A stretch of DNA of 64,000 bases, from NCBI GenBank assembly GCA_949987565.1, contig OX465104.1, positions 968,185-1,032,184 on the forward strand. Reading direction: 5' to 3'. A model generated the notes under the pieces. The model searched no databases. It was not told where the DNA came from and was given only the letters and a program-made list of their open reading frames with translations. The position numbers and the translations under genes are program-made. The DNA is from Luidia sarsii (Eukaryota; Echinodermata; Asteroidea; Paxillosida; Luidiidae). The first letter of the stretch is position 1, and the number at the start of each line of letters is the position of its first letter. Below are positions 33,141 to 44,971 of the stretch, in pieces.

Positions 33141-33829
33141 ATATCAATGGGAATGGAAACATTTGTTTTCCTTCACCACGTCTGCTTCGGTCCTAATAGG
33201 AAGCCCCTTTTAAAAACATTCGCAAGCTCAGTTAAGGTTTTTTTTGTAGAAGGCAGTTCCCCTTTAATGGCGGCGGGTTGGGTTTCATTATCGTGCACGG
33301 TGCAGCGCGCCTACCCCCGCGGGCAACGGGCCGTGTCTTGATAACCTTCTCCGCCGTCTCGTGCACCGGGGCAGCGTGATATCTGGCGGGGGGGGGGGGG
33401 GGTAGTTGAGAGTCACTACACGACGACAGGCAGGCAGGGTTTCAACAGCACCGGTGCTGGCCACACGGTGCGCGGCCGGCATATTGCACCCCAGAGAAGC
33501 TCCGTCATAGCTGCAGCACGCTATGCGACGCCCGACCGCAAGGCCGTGTAAAACCGACACCGTCCCATCGCAGCCCCCATATCGCAGCGGTCCCGTGGAG
33601 CGCTCTCTCTCTCCCTCCTCGCGCACCAAATTAAACGCGAAACCCAAGAACGCTGGCCTAAGCCCTCCGCCTTGGTCGGCTCCTATTCCTTGACGCGCGT
33701 AGCTAGCAGGACGTGGACATGTATGGAGAAGGTATTCTTGAAGCCGTTCTGCTTTCGGCTCTGTGTTTTGAGCGGGGAGGATATGGAGCCTTATCGGCAA
33801 GAAAAAAATAACAACCCTGGACAGAGCAA
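33141..33829 (-). other. GC-rich island with an unassigned 170-codon frame
   Basis: 33270-33720 is GC- and CpG-rich. The minus frame 33288-33800 runs 170 codons without obvious low complexity except a proline run encoded by poly-G (33386-33402). No domain is recognised and no splice context decides it. It could be a promoter or CpG island as well as coding. Confidence 0.2.
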
Positions 33830-33893
33830 GATATAGAGAAAAAGACAGATAAAGATGGAGAAAGAGACTTAGACAGACAGAGATAGCCTACAG

Positions 33894-33978
<85 letters not shown>

Positions 33979-34020
33979 GAGAGAGAGGAGAGAGAGAGAA
34001 AGAGAGAAAGAGAGAGAGAT

Positions 34021-34053
<33 letters not shown>

Positions 34054-34194
34054 TGGAGAGAGAGAGAGAGAGAGAGAGACAGAGACAGAGGAAGGGACAG
34101 AGGGAGACAGGAAGATAGAAAGTGACAAGGGGAGAGACAGAGAGGGAGACAGAGAGATGGGGAGACGGACCGAGATAGATAGATAGAGAAAGAC

Positions 34195-34226
<32 letters not shown>

Positions 34227-35292
34227 GCAGGGAAAGCGGGAGAAAGAGAGATATAAAGAGACGAGGAGAAAGACAGAGAGGGAGACACAGGGAGAGTTAG
34301 AGAGGGATAGAGAAGGGCAGAGAGATAGACAGAGACACAGACAGAGACAGAAAGACAGAGAGGGGCAGAGGGAGACAAAGAGATAGGGGCCCAGACTGAG
34401 AACGACAGATACAGAGAGAGAGAGACAGAGGTACGGGAAGAGGGGGCAGAGAGACCGAGAGAGAGAGACAGAGAGCGAGAGTCAGAGAAAGACAGAAAAA
34501 GAGACAGAAAGACAGAAAGAGGGCGAGACCGAAAAAGACATGTGGAGAGGGCTCGAGAAAGAAAGGGATGCAGAGACACAGGGATAGAAAGAAAGAGACA
34601 TCGAGGGACAGAGAAAAAGACAAAGACAGACAGAGAATGATGACAGAGATAGTCGGAGAGACAGACAGGGATTCAGAGAGAGTGAAATACTTCAAGAGAT
34701 GAATTTAGAGAATGACACAGTGAGACAGTGAAAGACAGCCGAAAGAGAGAGACACACAGAGAGGCAGAGATAGACAAAGAGAGACAGAGAGGCAGAGATA
34801 GACAGAGAGAGACAGAGATGCAGAGATGGACAGAGAGAGACAGAGAGGCAGAGATAGACAGAGAGAGAAATCGAGGCAGAGATAGACAGAGAGAGAAATC
34901 GAGGCAGAGATAGACAGAGAGAGAAATCGAGGCAGAGATAGACAGAGAGGGAAATCGAGGCAGAGAGAGACAGAGAGAGAAATCGAGGCAGAGATAGACA
35001 GAGAGAGAAATCGAGGCAGAGATAGACAGAGAGAGAAATCGAGGCAGAGATAGACAGAGAGAGAAATCGAGGCAGAGATAGACAGAGAGAGACAGAGAGG
35101 CAGAGATAGACAGAGAGAGACAGAGAGGCAGAGATAGACAGAGAGAGAAATCGAGGCAGAGATAGACAGAGAGAGACAGAGAGGCAGAGATAGACAGAGA
35201 GAGACAGAGAGGCAGAGATAGACAGAGAGAGAAATCGAGGCAGAGATAGACAGAGAGAGACAGAGAGGCAGAGATAGACAGAGAGAGAGTCG
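33830..35292. repeat. (GA)n then CAGAGA/GAAATCGAGG complex repeat
   Basis: 33895-34080 is GA-rich, 34081-34700 a mixed GACAGA repeat. 34745-35290 is a more ordered array of about 27-bp units (GAGAGAAATCGAGGCAGAGATAGACA and the same with GACAGAGAGGCAGAG). All long frames are artefacts. Confidence 0.95.
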
Positions 35293-36496
35293 GATAAATT
35301 CCTGAGAGTGGGCAGCGGAAATCTCTTGATCTTCCCAATCACACACTCGCCTCCCACTCTCGTCCCATCTTCCTCGTCCTCGTTTCGCATCCGTCACTCC
35401 CACTCCCATCCCCCGGAGCTATGCAGGGCTAGGTAGATCAGTGCCTATAAGAGTACACGTGAGACCGCGGACAAGCTTCGAGCCGGTTATAAACGCGTAG
35501 TCTGTTAGCCGACATCATTCGCTGACCGACGGTGGAAAGAACGTCGTATTTATAGACCTCTAGAGACACCGAGGAGAGCGTTTTGAGGGATGTACACGTA
35601 GCCCACCTTTCGCTTTTCAGAAATAAAATCCAGATCATTTCTCGACTTTGGATTTCCACACCTGCTCTTGAAACCAACAACTATATAGATGGATCAAAGA
35701 GCATGTTTTTGTCCACGATATCTGTCGGATTGTTGTTTTGAAACAGGGAGAAATCAAATCTATATAGGCAGCGTCAAATCCGCTGTGAAAAAAATCGTAA
35801 ACTGCGATTTCAGGTTTTGCGTGACACGGTTGAAGCCTGAGCTTTAGCCGCGGATCTGTTTGTGATTCACGGACAAAATTGCCTTTTGAAAAAATCATTT
35901 GGCGATTTGTTTTTGTATTAATATTGATCTATTTATATATATTTGTTGGAAGGGGGTGGGTTATTTTACTTTAGCTGTGTCTACCAAAGGCTACGGCATT
36001 ACTACTGAGATCCTCTATAGATAGGCTAGTGATTGAGATCAGTGTTTGGGTCATCTGTCAGTGGTGGGGGTAAACTTCGTCTTGTCTGGTCTTCTCGTCT
36101 CGCGGTGTGGCCCACGTCACATAGTCCTGTCTTGTGCTATCTCTTCTCCCTCAAAACTTGAATGAAATGAAGCAAATACCGAATTTACGCGGCTGCTGAA
36201 TTATCAGAATCAAGCCCAAATTGTCAAACAAAATCACCAGTGAGCCCCCTCCCCAAAAAGAAAGCCCCCCCAAAACAAATAAATAAAATATATAAATAAT
36301 AATAATTCAACTTCTTGTGAGATTCAAAGCAAATTTTCAGAACCAGCCCAAGCCGAGTTGCGAATATAATCTGTATGACTGTTAAGGAGCTCCAGATATT
36401 TTACAAAAAGTCTTTTTAACCAATTAATAATTTTGAATACCTTGCATGTAGCAATTTTGTAACTTGTTTTCATGTTTTGGTTTTATCTTTGTATTC
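35293..36496. other. No gene seen
   Basis: Unique-looking AT-rich sequence. The frames at 35438-35680 and 35635-35898 (minus, 80-87 residues) show no known motif. Confidence 0.6.
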
Positions 36497-36580
36497 AGCG
36501 CTTTGAGGCCTTTTTGGGGCATGCAATTTGGACACTTTAGAAATATCCCTTTATTATTATATTATTATTATTATAATGTG
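36497..36580 (+). mobile_element. Retroposon-like 3' end with (ATT)n tail
   Basis: CAGCGCTTTGAGGCC followed by a short spacer and (TTATTA)n resembles the 3' end of widespread invertebrate LINE/SINE elements. There is no coding part. Confidence 0.4.
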
Positions 36581-36699
36581 CTTCTATACTTCCATACTAA
36601 CAATACTCCATGCTCAATACTCCATACTCTGTAGTTACTTAAAAATATCAATCCCCGATCTGCTGTAGCCAGGTTTACAACAATAATTAATAGTTTGCA

Positions 36700-36905
36700 G
36701 CTGAATGAAAGCAGGGATGTGATCCCTGGAGATATATGGCAGTTAATGGTTGAATTGCTTCTGACTGACGCCCCCACCCCAGCAAAGACTAGTTGACTAT
36801 TTGGGAAGGCCATCATCTAAGGGCTTGATAGCTCAGATGGAAGAGCACATGTATATAAAATCAAAGGTCTCGGTTCAAATCCCGGTCCAGTCCAGTCTGT
36901 TCAAA
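36700..36905 (+). mobile_element. tRNA-half VNTR element, copy B (1 unit)
   Basis: Same 5' segment as the other copies (GGTTGAATTGCTTCTGACTG, AAAGACTAGTTGACTATT), then a single tRNA-like unit with A-box TAGCTCAGATGG and B-box GGTTCAAATCC at 36826-36895. No tandem expansion, so it shows the ancestral form. Confidence 0.85.
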
Positions 36906-37079
36906 AGTTATGTATTTGACTATATGACATACTTTATACAGAGCACACTATCCGAAACGTTGAGTGAAACTCTCTGGTTATTTTCTCACCACACTCACTC
37001 ACATAAGAGATTCTCATATACTTATGAATGGATTTATCTTGAATCAACAATTTAGCAAATAAAATTAAGCGTCTTCGGA

Positions 37080-37390
37080 CTATTCAACCACATGGTCTCA
37101 ACATCCAGGAGGGTAATGACTAACCATGCAGCTTTCTGATAATCCTTCTTTTGTGTTCACTCCTCCACACTTCTCTCTTTGATCTTTCCCCTCTTCTCGC
37201 TAATCCATACCCTACTCCTTGCCCTTCCCTTTGATCTCACCCTACCAGCTTTCCTTTTTGTCCTTTGTTTCTCATCCGTGTCCTATTCACTCTCTTCCCC
37301 CTTCCTTCGTGTACATGTATCTGTTTTGTCCCTTTGCCTTTGAGAAAGGTCCTGCTAAGAACGAAACGCCAGGCCCAATAACTTTGAAAT
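37080..37390 (+). repeat. Dispersed repeat shared with 63706-64000
   Basis: CCACATGGTCTCAACATCC through CTTGCCCTTCCCTTTGATC is nearly identical to the sequence at the right end of the window. Its second half is the same unit, reversed, as the 68-bp minisatellite at 37795-38955. It ends at a GGTCCTGCTAAGAACGAAACG copy of the hairpin family (about 37350-37372). Confidence 0.85.
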
Positions 37391-37794
37391 AAAACTAATA
37401 TTCAGAAAGTCTTGCTGACAAGAAGTGACATACAAAACTGTTTTATCAATTAATTTCAATGACCACAATGCTAATATAAAAAGAAATGTAGAGAACTTGG
37501 CGTTTCGATTCTATCCGGACCCTTCTGTGGAAATTCAGTACGCATCCCAGATAAACCACTTACCTGTGGAATAGGGTTATCGTCAACAAGGGATGGTTTG
37601 TTTTCTGCTATCGTTAGGTGTGTGTTTCTCAACTCGGAACATTTTGATCAAGGGTGATTACTACTCACACAAATGATAGGGGAAATTTCCTATCAGTATT
37701 GGGCAGTTCCAACCAAACTACCAGTCTCAAAAATTTAGAGGGCCTGGCGTTTCTCGACAATTAGATAAATATACGGATGGCAGAATATGAAAAT
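37391..37794. other. No gene; two weak copies of the hairpin family
   Basis: TTGGCGTTTCGATTCTATCC at about 37497 and TTAGAGGGCCTGGCGTTTC at about 37735. Confidence 0.6.
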
Positions 37795-38955
37795 AGGAGG
37801 AAAACTGGTAGACAGACTAGGGTGAGATCAAATGGAAGGGCAAGCAGTAGGGAAGGGATCACAGGAGGAAAACTGGTAGACAGAACAGGGTGAGATCAAA
37901 TGGAAGGGCAAGCAGTAGGAAGGGATCAGAGGAGGAAAGCTAGTAGAAAGACCAGGGTGAGATCAAAGGGAAGGGCAAGCAGTAGGGAAGGGATCAAAGG
38001 AGGAAAGCTGGTAGACAGACCAGGATTAGATCAAAGGGAAGGGCAAGCAGTGGGGAAGGGATCAGAGGAGGAAAGCTGGTAGACAGACCAGGATTAGATC
38101 AAAGGGAAGGGCGAGCAGTAGGGAAGTGATCAGAGGAGGGAAGCTGGTAAACAGACCAGGATGAGATCAAAGGGAAGGGCAAGCAGTAGGGAAGGGATCA
38201 AGGAAAGCTGGTAGACAGACCGGGATGAGATTAAAGGGAAGGACAAGCAGTAGGGAAGGGATCAGAGGAGGAAAGCTGGTAGACAGACCAGGGCGAGATC
38301 AAAGGGAAGGACAAGCAGTAGGGAAGGGATCAGAGGAGGAAAGCTGGTAGACAGACCAGGATTAGATCAAAGGGAAGGACAAGCAGTAGGGAAGGGATCA
38401 AAGGAGGAAAGCTGGTAAACAGACCAGGGTGAGATCAAAGGGAAGGGCAAGCAGTAGGGAAGGGATCAGAGGAGGAAAGCTGGTAGACAGACCAGGGCGA
38501 GATCAAAGGGAAGGACAAGCAGTAGGGAAGGGATCAGAGGAGGAAAGCTGGTAGACAGACCAGGATTAGATCAAAGGGAAGGACAAGCAGTAGGGAAGGG
38601 ATCAAAGGAGGAAAGCTGGTAAACAGACCAGGGTGAGATCAAAGGGAAGGGCAAGCAGTAGGGAAGGGATCAGAGGAGGAAAGCTGGTAGACAGACCAGG
38701 GCGAGATCAAAGGGAAGGACAAGCAGTAGGGAAGGGATCAGAGGAGGAAAGCTGGTAGACAGACCAGGATTAGATCAAAGGGAAGGACAAGCAGTAGGGA
38801 AGGGATCAAAGGAGGAAAGCTGGTAGACAGACCAGGATTAGATCAAAGGGAAGGACAAGCAGTAGGGAAGGGATCAAAGGAGGAAAGCTGGTAGACAGAC
38901 CAGGGTGCGATCAAAGGGAAGGACAAGCAGTAGGGAAGGGATCAAAGGAGGGAAG
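37795..38955. repeat. 68-bp minisatellite, about 17 copies
   Basis: Unit contains GATCAAAGGGAAGGRCAAGC, AGTAGGGAAGGGATCAGAGG and AAGCTGGTAGACAGACCAGG. GGGCGAGATC recurs at about 38291, 38495 and 38699, so three units form a 204-bp higher-order repeat in the middle part. Confidence 0.96.
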
Positions 38956-39299
38956 CTGCGCTTTCTTTGTCTGGGCGGGTTACGGCGACCACACCGCGGG
39001 ACCGGCTTCCCACCTCTGGACCCGCCGTCTCTGGGGCGCTTTCCCCGGCAGCGCAGGCGGGACCGTCCGCTCGGCGACACGCCGCATATCGCTCAGCCTG
39101 CCCGGACGTGGGGAAGTGAAAGGTATATGAAATCGACGGGTAAGGAATCATTTGCTGCTGTGGAGACTTTTGCGGGAAGAACGTTCCGAGGTCTATCTAA
39201 TAACGAACAGCAGTTCCCTGATTGTATAGGATGCACTACAGTCGTTTGTTATAGTTTGTGCGAAGTGCAGGAAACGAACATCTCGAGTAGGTTGTAGTT
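38956..39299 (+). CDS. Candidate exon in a GC-rich island (low confidence)
   Basis: 39052-39122 has an acceptor (CTTTCCCCGGCAG) and a donor (GAAAG then GTATAT) and encodes RRRDRPLGDTPHIAQPARTW then GSE plus two bases. The surrounding frame is open further on both sides (about 38950-39297). Its end phase fits the candidate exon at 48078. GC-rich composition contrasts with the flanking repeats. No family recognised; may be chance. Confidence 0.2.
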
Positions 39300-40168
39300 C
39301 TTCTTTTTCTGCTCCTCTCCTTCTCCTTCCACTCTTTCTAAAGATTTGTCTCCCTCTTCTCATCTTTCTCTTTCTACCCCTCTCCCTTTCCTCATCTCCT
39401 TCTCCCAATCCCTCTCCTACTCCTTTCCCTTCCCTTCCTTGTTCATCTCTTTGCCCTCTCAAGCTCCTCCTACGAGACCTCCCCGTCCACTTCTCCGTCT
39501 CACTCTCCTTATTCTTCTCTTACTCCTTTCCCTTCTCTTTCTTCTCCATCTCCTCCCTCCTCTCCCCTCTTCCTTCACCTTCTCCTCCTCCTTCGTCTCG
39601 TCTCCAAATCCTTCTCCCTTCTCCTCTCCTCCTTGTTCCTCGCTGCCGTGTCCCGCTTCTCCTTCTCCGTCTCAGTCTCTCTCAACGTCTTCTGTGTCCT
39701 CCCCCTCTCATCCTCCTTCTACTTCTCCTTCTCCTTATAGGTCTCCCTCTCCTTCTCCTTCTCCTTATAGGTCTCCCTCTCCTCCTCCTTCTCCTTCTCC
39801 TTTTCCTTCTTCCTCTGCTTCTTCTTCACCTTCTCCTTCTCCCTCTCCTTCTTCTAATTTTCCCTTTCCTCTCCTTCTCCTTCTCCTTCTCCTTCTCATC
39901 TCCTTCTCCTTCACCTTCTCATCTCCTTCTCCTTCACCTTCTCCGTCTCCTTCTTCTTCTCCTTCTCCTTCTCCTTCACCTTCTCATCTCCTTCTCCTTC
40001 TCCTTCTCCTTCTCCTTCTCCTTCTCCTTCTCCTTCTCCTTCTCCTTCTCCTTCTCCTTCTCTTTCTCTTTCTCATTCACCTTCTCCTTCTCCCTCTCCC
40101 TCTCCTTCTCCTTGAACGTCTCCTTCTCCTTCCCCTTCTCCCTCTCTTATCCTTCTCCTTCACCTCCC
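39300..40168. repeat. (CTTCTC)n homopyrimidine tract
   Basis: Same type as 32185-33140, more interrupted at its 5' end, with a pure (CTTCTC)n core at 39950-40070. Confidence 0.95.
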
Positions 40169-41275
40169 CCCACCCCATCCCTGAAAGGCGATCAACCCAT
40201 GACCCAACCCCAGCAATCAGGGACCCCCCATTCCTCACCGTCCGTGCAATGGAGACGGGCTCACGCACCTCAACCCCCACTCTGATGACTTCCACATGAA
40301 TACCGGGTCCCAATCCCAAACTCCCACCACTCGCCCGTGTTCTTCTAAACCCGTGACGGCGAATGAGCCAGCAGTACAGCAAACTGTCAGCTTCGGGGGT
40401 GTGTGTAATTTTTATTTTTTACAAAGTTGTTATTTTATCATTATTTTCCATGCAGTGAAAAAAACCCAGACCTCTTCCGTAGCCCGCCCGTGACATTGAC
40501 CAGCCGCATCCTGCTTTCAGCCGTTAGGTCTCACCGTGATCATACCCTCGTGCGTATGGCATTAATTTTGTTTTTCGTTGGAGGGAGAGAGAGGGGAAGT
40601 TTCACTAACAACCTCAGTTTCTTTGTCTCAATCTTTCACCATTTTCGTTTCGCCAGAGAGTAAATGAAGTCGTGTCTTTAAACAACCAGCTCTTCAAAAC
40701 TGGTACTCCAAAATTTACTCCAAGATTTAACGTAACAATAAGTGCTTTCTAATATATAGAGTATTTACAATAACTATGATACATTTCGTGAATAATTATT
40801 TTTCATTTTGCAATTGGTAATTAACTGTTTAATTCGTCACTTTGCCTTTGAGAAAGGTCCTGCTAGGATCGAAACGTCATGCCTTCTAACTTTTGAGATT
40901 TAACCTTTTAATTTCTTCATACGAGACATTGATTTTCAGTTCCATTGAAAAGTTCAAAATAACATCTAGCGCCTACAACATAGCGTAAAAATCACATCGT
41001 AAAAAAAAACTGCAATCAGTCTAAACGACTGTGACTCAAACGGACCAAGTCATAAATTTTTTTAAAAGGGGAAAGAGAAATCGGTTTCTGGTCGAAAGTT
41101 CTCCCGAAGAAATAAACAAAACAAACCGATTGTTGTTTTTGGTCCATAAAGGAGATAATTTACGAGTAGGCGGCGCCGACTATTCTCTCCTTTTATTGCC
41201 CGTCGAAAAGGGGTGACGTGCCCCCAGAGGTCCTGGGAGTGCTTCTTGGCTTCCTCAAAAAAAGTCCAGGATCCG
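40169..41275. other. No gene seen; one hairpin-family copy
   Basis: 40170-40400 is GC-richer and open on both strands, but without a motif. 40850-40905 is a good copy of the GGTCCTGCTAGGATCGAAACG family followed by CTAACTTTTGAGATTT. Confidence 0.55.
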
Positions 41276-41985
41276 TCACCCCCTCCCCCCTCTGTCTCTC
41301 TGTCCCTCTCTCTTTCTCTCCCCCTCTCCCCTCTCTCTCCCTATCTCTCCCTCCCCCCTCTCTCTCTCTCTCAATCTCTTTCTCCCTCTCACTCTCCCCC
41401 TCTCTCTCCCCTCTCCCTCTCCGTCTCTCCCTTCCTCTCTCTCTTTCTCTCCCCTTCTCCTCCTCTCTCTCTCTCCCCTCTCTCTCCCCTCTCTCTCTCC
41501 CCTTCTCCTCCTCTCTCTCTCTCCCCTCTCTCTCCCCTCTCTCTCTCCCCTTCTCCTCCTCCTCTCTCTCTTCCCCTCTCTCCCCCTCTCCCTCCCCTCT
41601 CCCTTTCTCCTCTCCCTTTCTCCTCTCTCTTTCTCTCTATCTTTCTCTCTCCTTTTTCCTCTCTTTCTCTCTCTTTCTCTCTCTTTCTCTCTCTTTGTCT
41701 GTCCCTTTCTCTCTCTCATTCCACCTCTCCACCTCACTCTTATACACACCCTCCCCTCTCTCTCCCCTTCTCCCTCTTTCTCTCTATCTTTCTCTCTCCT
41801 TTTCCCTCTCTTTCTCTCTCTTTATCTCTCTCCCTTTCATACACACCCTCTCCTTCTCTCTCTCCCCTTCTCCCTCTTTCTCTCTCTCTCTCTTTCTCTC
41901 TTTCTCTCACTGTCTGTCTCTTTCTCTCTCTCTCCCTTTCCACCTCTCCACCTCTCTCATACACACCCTCCCCTCTCTCTGTCGG
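41276..41985. repeat. CT-rich simple repeat
   Basis: TCTCTCCCC/TCTTTCTC units; a block with CACCTCTCCACCTC...TACACACCCTCCCCTC is repeated at about 41720 and 41940 (about 220 bp apart). Confidence 0.95.
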
Positions 41986-43705
41986 TCTGACCTCAGAAGT
42001 GTCAAGGTGACCATTAAAAGAGTTGAAGAGCTGAAGGGTTCATGACGGAGGTACACACACTTGCACTTCCCGTTTAGGCGCTGCATGCTCCAGGTTTTAC
42101 GACGCAGCTCCAAATCCCCGACAACTCGAACGCAGGGCCGCGTTGTTGGACAAATCATGGTTTTAAGAAGCGGACGATGGGAACGGCTCGGACCTGCGCT
42201 GAGAATGAACAGGAATGACATCCCGAGTTTTTTTATCACGAGTTTACGAAATGAAGGCTTAGGCTCGGGCTCAGGCTTCGTCTCCGTCTGACCAAACCTG
42301 AACATCCAGGTTGTGGTTTGTTCCCGAATTTAAAGGTTTGATGGATTGATAGGTATACAGAGAATTCACCAAGAAATCTGGGCCAAACGCTTGTTTTTAG
42401 ATGCTGTAATATCATAAGCCTTCATTTCGTAAACTGCTTATGAAAAATGGTGAATTGTATTGGTTGAGGTCAATTCCTCATGCATGGGGCAGTGATTGGT
42501 GGGGGTGGGGGGGATGGGGCAAGATGCCGGTGCAGTGAACATCGTTAGGAGACCCTGACTTTTATGTCGTTTGGTCCAGAATACTACAACAGGCTTAGTG
42601 TGATGTCTATGAGTTTGGTGTGTGTCTCTGCCTCTTGTTCGAGTTTGACCGTGCCAAGGCGAGGCCCTTACATGGGCGAGGGACTAGGGGGAGGGATAGG
42701 GACAAGGTGCCGGTGCAGACAACGACTCCTGGCCTGGTCCCGGTCTCTCGCTCTCTTGGAGAATGATAACCTGTCCCTCCCTCACCCTCTCCCCCAATCG
42801 CACACCGAAACACCGCGGGACTCGAGGAGTGACGGGTGCCGTTAGCCGACCCATTCAGAGACGTCTCAACTCCCTCGTGGTGGTCGTCTGCATGACGCGA
42901 GGCAAATGCGCTGTTAGACCAAAATGCTAGGCTATAATTAATCAGCATTTGACCACTGTGACGAATGATCAATCGGTACAAATACCACTGTCAATAGAAA
43001 TCCACATTGGTGAATTGTATTGGTTCAAATAACTTCCAAACTCACTTCGAACTATCGATCGTTAAGATCTGCGTTCGATAAGGAATTCCAACATTTGACG
43101 GGTCACTGCAAGATCAATGATGATCTCACAAACTTTTCTGACGAAACCATGGGGAATTGATTATCCAAACCAATGTTTACACTGCAACAAGTTTTGAGAA
43201 AAACAAATGGCGAAGCGAACTTTGACCGGCGGCCTTCCCAAATTAATAGTCAACTAGTCTTAGCTGGTTTTAGAAATGGATGATTCCAGAAAAAAAGTAT
43301 AAAACTCGCAGGTGTGGAAAAAAAATGAAACTTTGAAAATCTGGAACGTGAAAAGGACAAGTCGATAGGCCTATAATATGTTTCGACTTTTCCTTCGAAA
43401 AACTAGATTTGTTTTCTTCAATCCGATGATTCAGAAATTCTACAACCCTGACCTCCAATTCGACATTTTATGTATAGGCCTATTCATCTGCTGCTTTTCA
43501 TATTCCTCTCAGTTTCCTCAAGTTCTAAAATCCCGATTAGAGAAAATTCTTTAGTGTGGAACCCCTTAAAAAGCAAATCAGAAAAACACGATTGATGAGA
43601 TGTCAAAGCTAGTCCTTTCCTTAGTTGTGACTTGAAGAGTCTACGAGATTACTCCAAAGTAATTGCATGCAAAAGACACATTTATATTTACCCAAAACAT
43701 ACAGT
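41986..43705. other. No secure gene
   Basis: GC-intermediate to 42900, then AT-rich. Frames at 42061-42291 and 42564-42845 (76-93 residues) lack motifs. The segment at 43235-43262 (CCTTCCCAAATTAATAGTCAACTAGTCTTAGC) is a small minus-oriented linker piece of the tRNA-half element. Confidence 0.5.
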
Positions 43706-43781
43706 TATCAAAATTAGGAGGGCCTGACGTTTGAGAAAGGTCCTGCTAGGATCGAAACGTCAGGCCCTCCTAATTTTGATA
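43706..43781. repeat. 27-bp-arm palindrome of the GAAACG hairpin family
   Basis: Arms 43706-43732 and 43755-43781 are perfect complements; the loop itself contains the GGTCCTGCTAGGATC hairpin. Confidence 0.95.
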
Positions 43782-44971
43782 TTCGCCTCTTTTAGTCAGT
43801 ATAAGCAGTTTGCAACATATTTGCATTTTACTTTAGAATATACAAAATGATCTTTTTTCTCATTCACACTCTTTTAAGTGTGGAATAGGACAAAAAACAA
43901 ACAGAAACACTAGTCCAAGATATTTTTGGAAATACCCAGACTTAATCTATTATTACCGGTATATAATTCACAAGTAAATACCCCACATTTACAAAGTAAC
44001 GCCTTTGTACTTAAAAACTGTGCTTCAGTTTCTTCCAAGTAAATGTTTTCACGCATCGACCGGCAAATTCCCGATCCTGAAATAATAATAATAACAAAAG
44101 TTTTATTTATAAAGCGCAAACAATTCCACATAATTATACATGATCAAAGGCGCTAATTACTATACAAATTACTTCATTTACAATAAAAAGTGGAATCAAT
44201 TAAAATATGTGGTTGCAGATGTTAGATTTGTGTTCACTCGTTTCACGTTAATAGGTCCCACATCTATCACTAGAACGCATGTACCGTACGGCTAATATTA
44301 ATAAAAAAATAGTTCCAACCGGATATTAGATTGTCCATTGGAGAGGTGCGGTCCTCTTGACATGACAAGCGTGGACTGGGCGATCAATCCCGAAGAACGC
44401 CGTAGCGACACTGACTTGTGCACGGTGTTACTGAAGACTGTGTCCGTATCTGTGTGTGCACAGGGCTCAGCGCTGATCACTTCCGTCAGTTTTGGGCATA
44501 TAGTTGCCCTCTATCAAACGACTTGTACACTGACATCGGTCGACACTCAGTCCAGTAACGTCCCGTACTGGAAAACCATCTGCATGAGAAAGGTTAACCG
44601 ATCCATAGAGTATACCAATAATATCATCAATCTCAAAGGATAGTGGGCCTGACGTTTCGATCCCAGCAGGACCTTTCTCAAAGGCAACATGACCAGGGGT
44701 GGATTTCACATATCCTTACGATGCACCGTAGCTAAAATTACGATGGATAACTCATCGTAAGTTTTGATAGGTCGTATGGTTTCTGTGCATTGGTCATCGT
44801 CTTGCGAACGATCGCAAGTTACGATTAGTTTTGTGAAATTTGAGAATGGTCCTGCAGAGCATGCAATGTCCGAAACGTTGAGTAACTGACCTTGCCCGGA
44901 GCCATACAAAATTGAGAATGCAAACACTGTTTAAAAGAATGTCGGGGAATTTTTTAACGAAACGTTTAACC
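43782..44971. other. AT-rich; retroposon tail and hairpin-family copies
   Basis: 44083-44170 (minus orientation) looks like a retroposon 3' end: AGCGCCTTTGATCATG...GCGCTTTATAAATAAAAC then (TTA)n. 44640-44695 is a minus-oriented copy of the GAAACG hairpin family. 44850-44890 has CCGAAACGTTGAGT with a degraded hairpin. The frame at 44338-44643 (101 residues) has no known motif. Confidence 0.5.

Noticed and set aside
32088..33341. 417- and 324-codon Ser/Pro/Phe-rich frames
   Set aside because: They are translations of CTTCTC repeats; the tails outside the repeat show no domain.
33288..33800. 170-codon minus frame as a confident gene
   Set aside because: No domain, no start context, proline run from poly-G; kept only as part of a GC-rich island.
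37795..38955. CRISPR-like regular repeats
   Set aside because: 68-bp head-to-tail units differ by point changes only; no repeat/spacer alternation.
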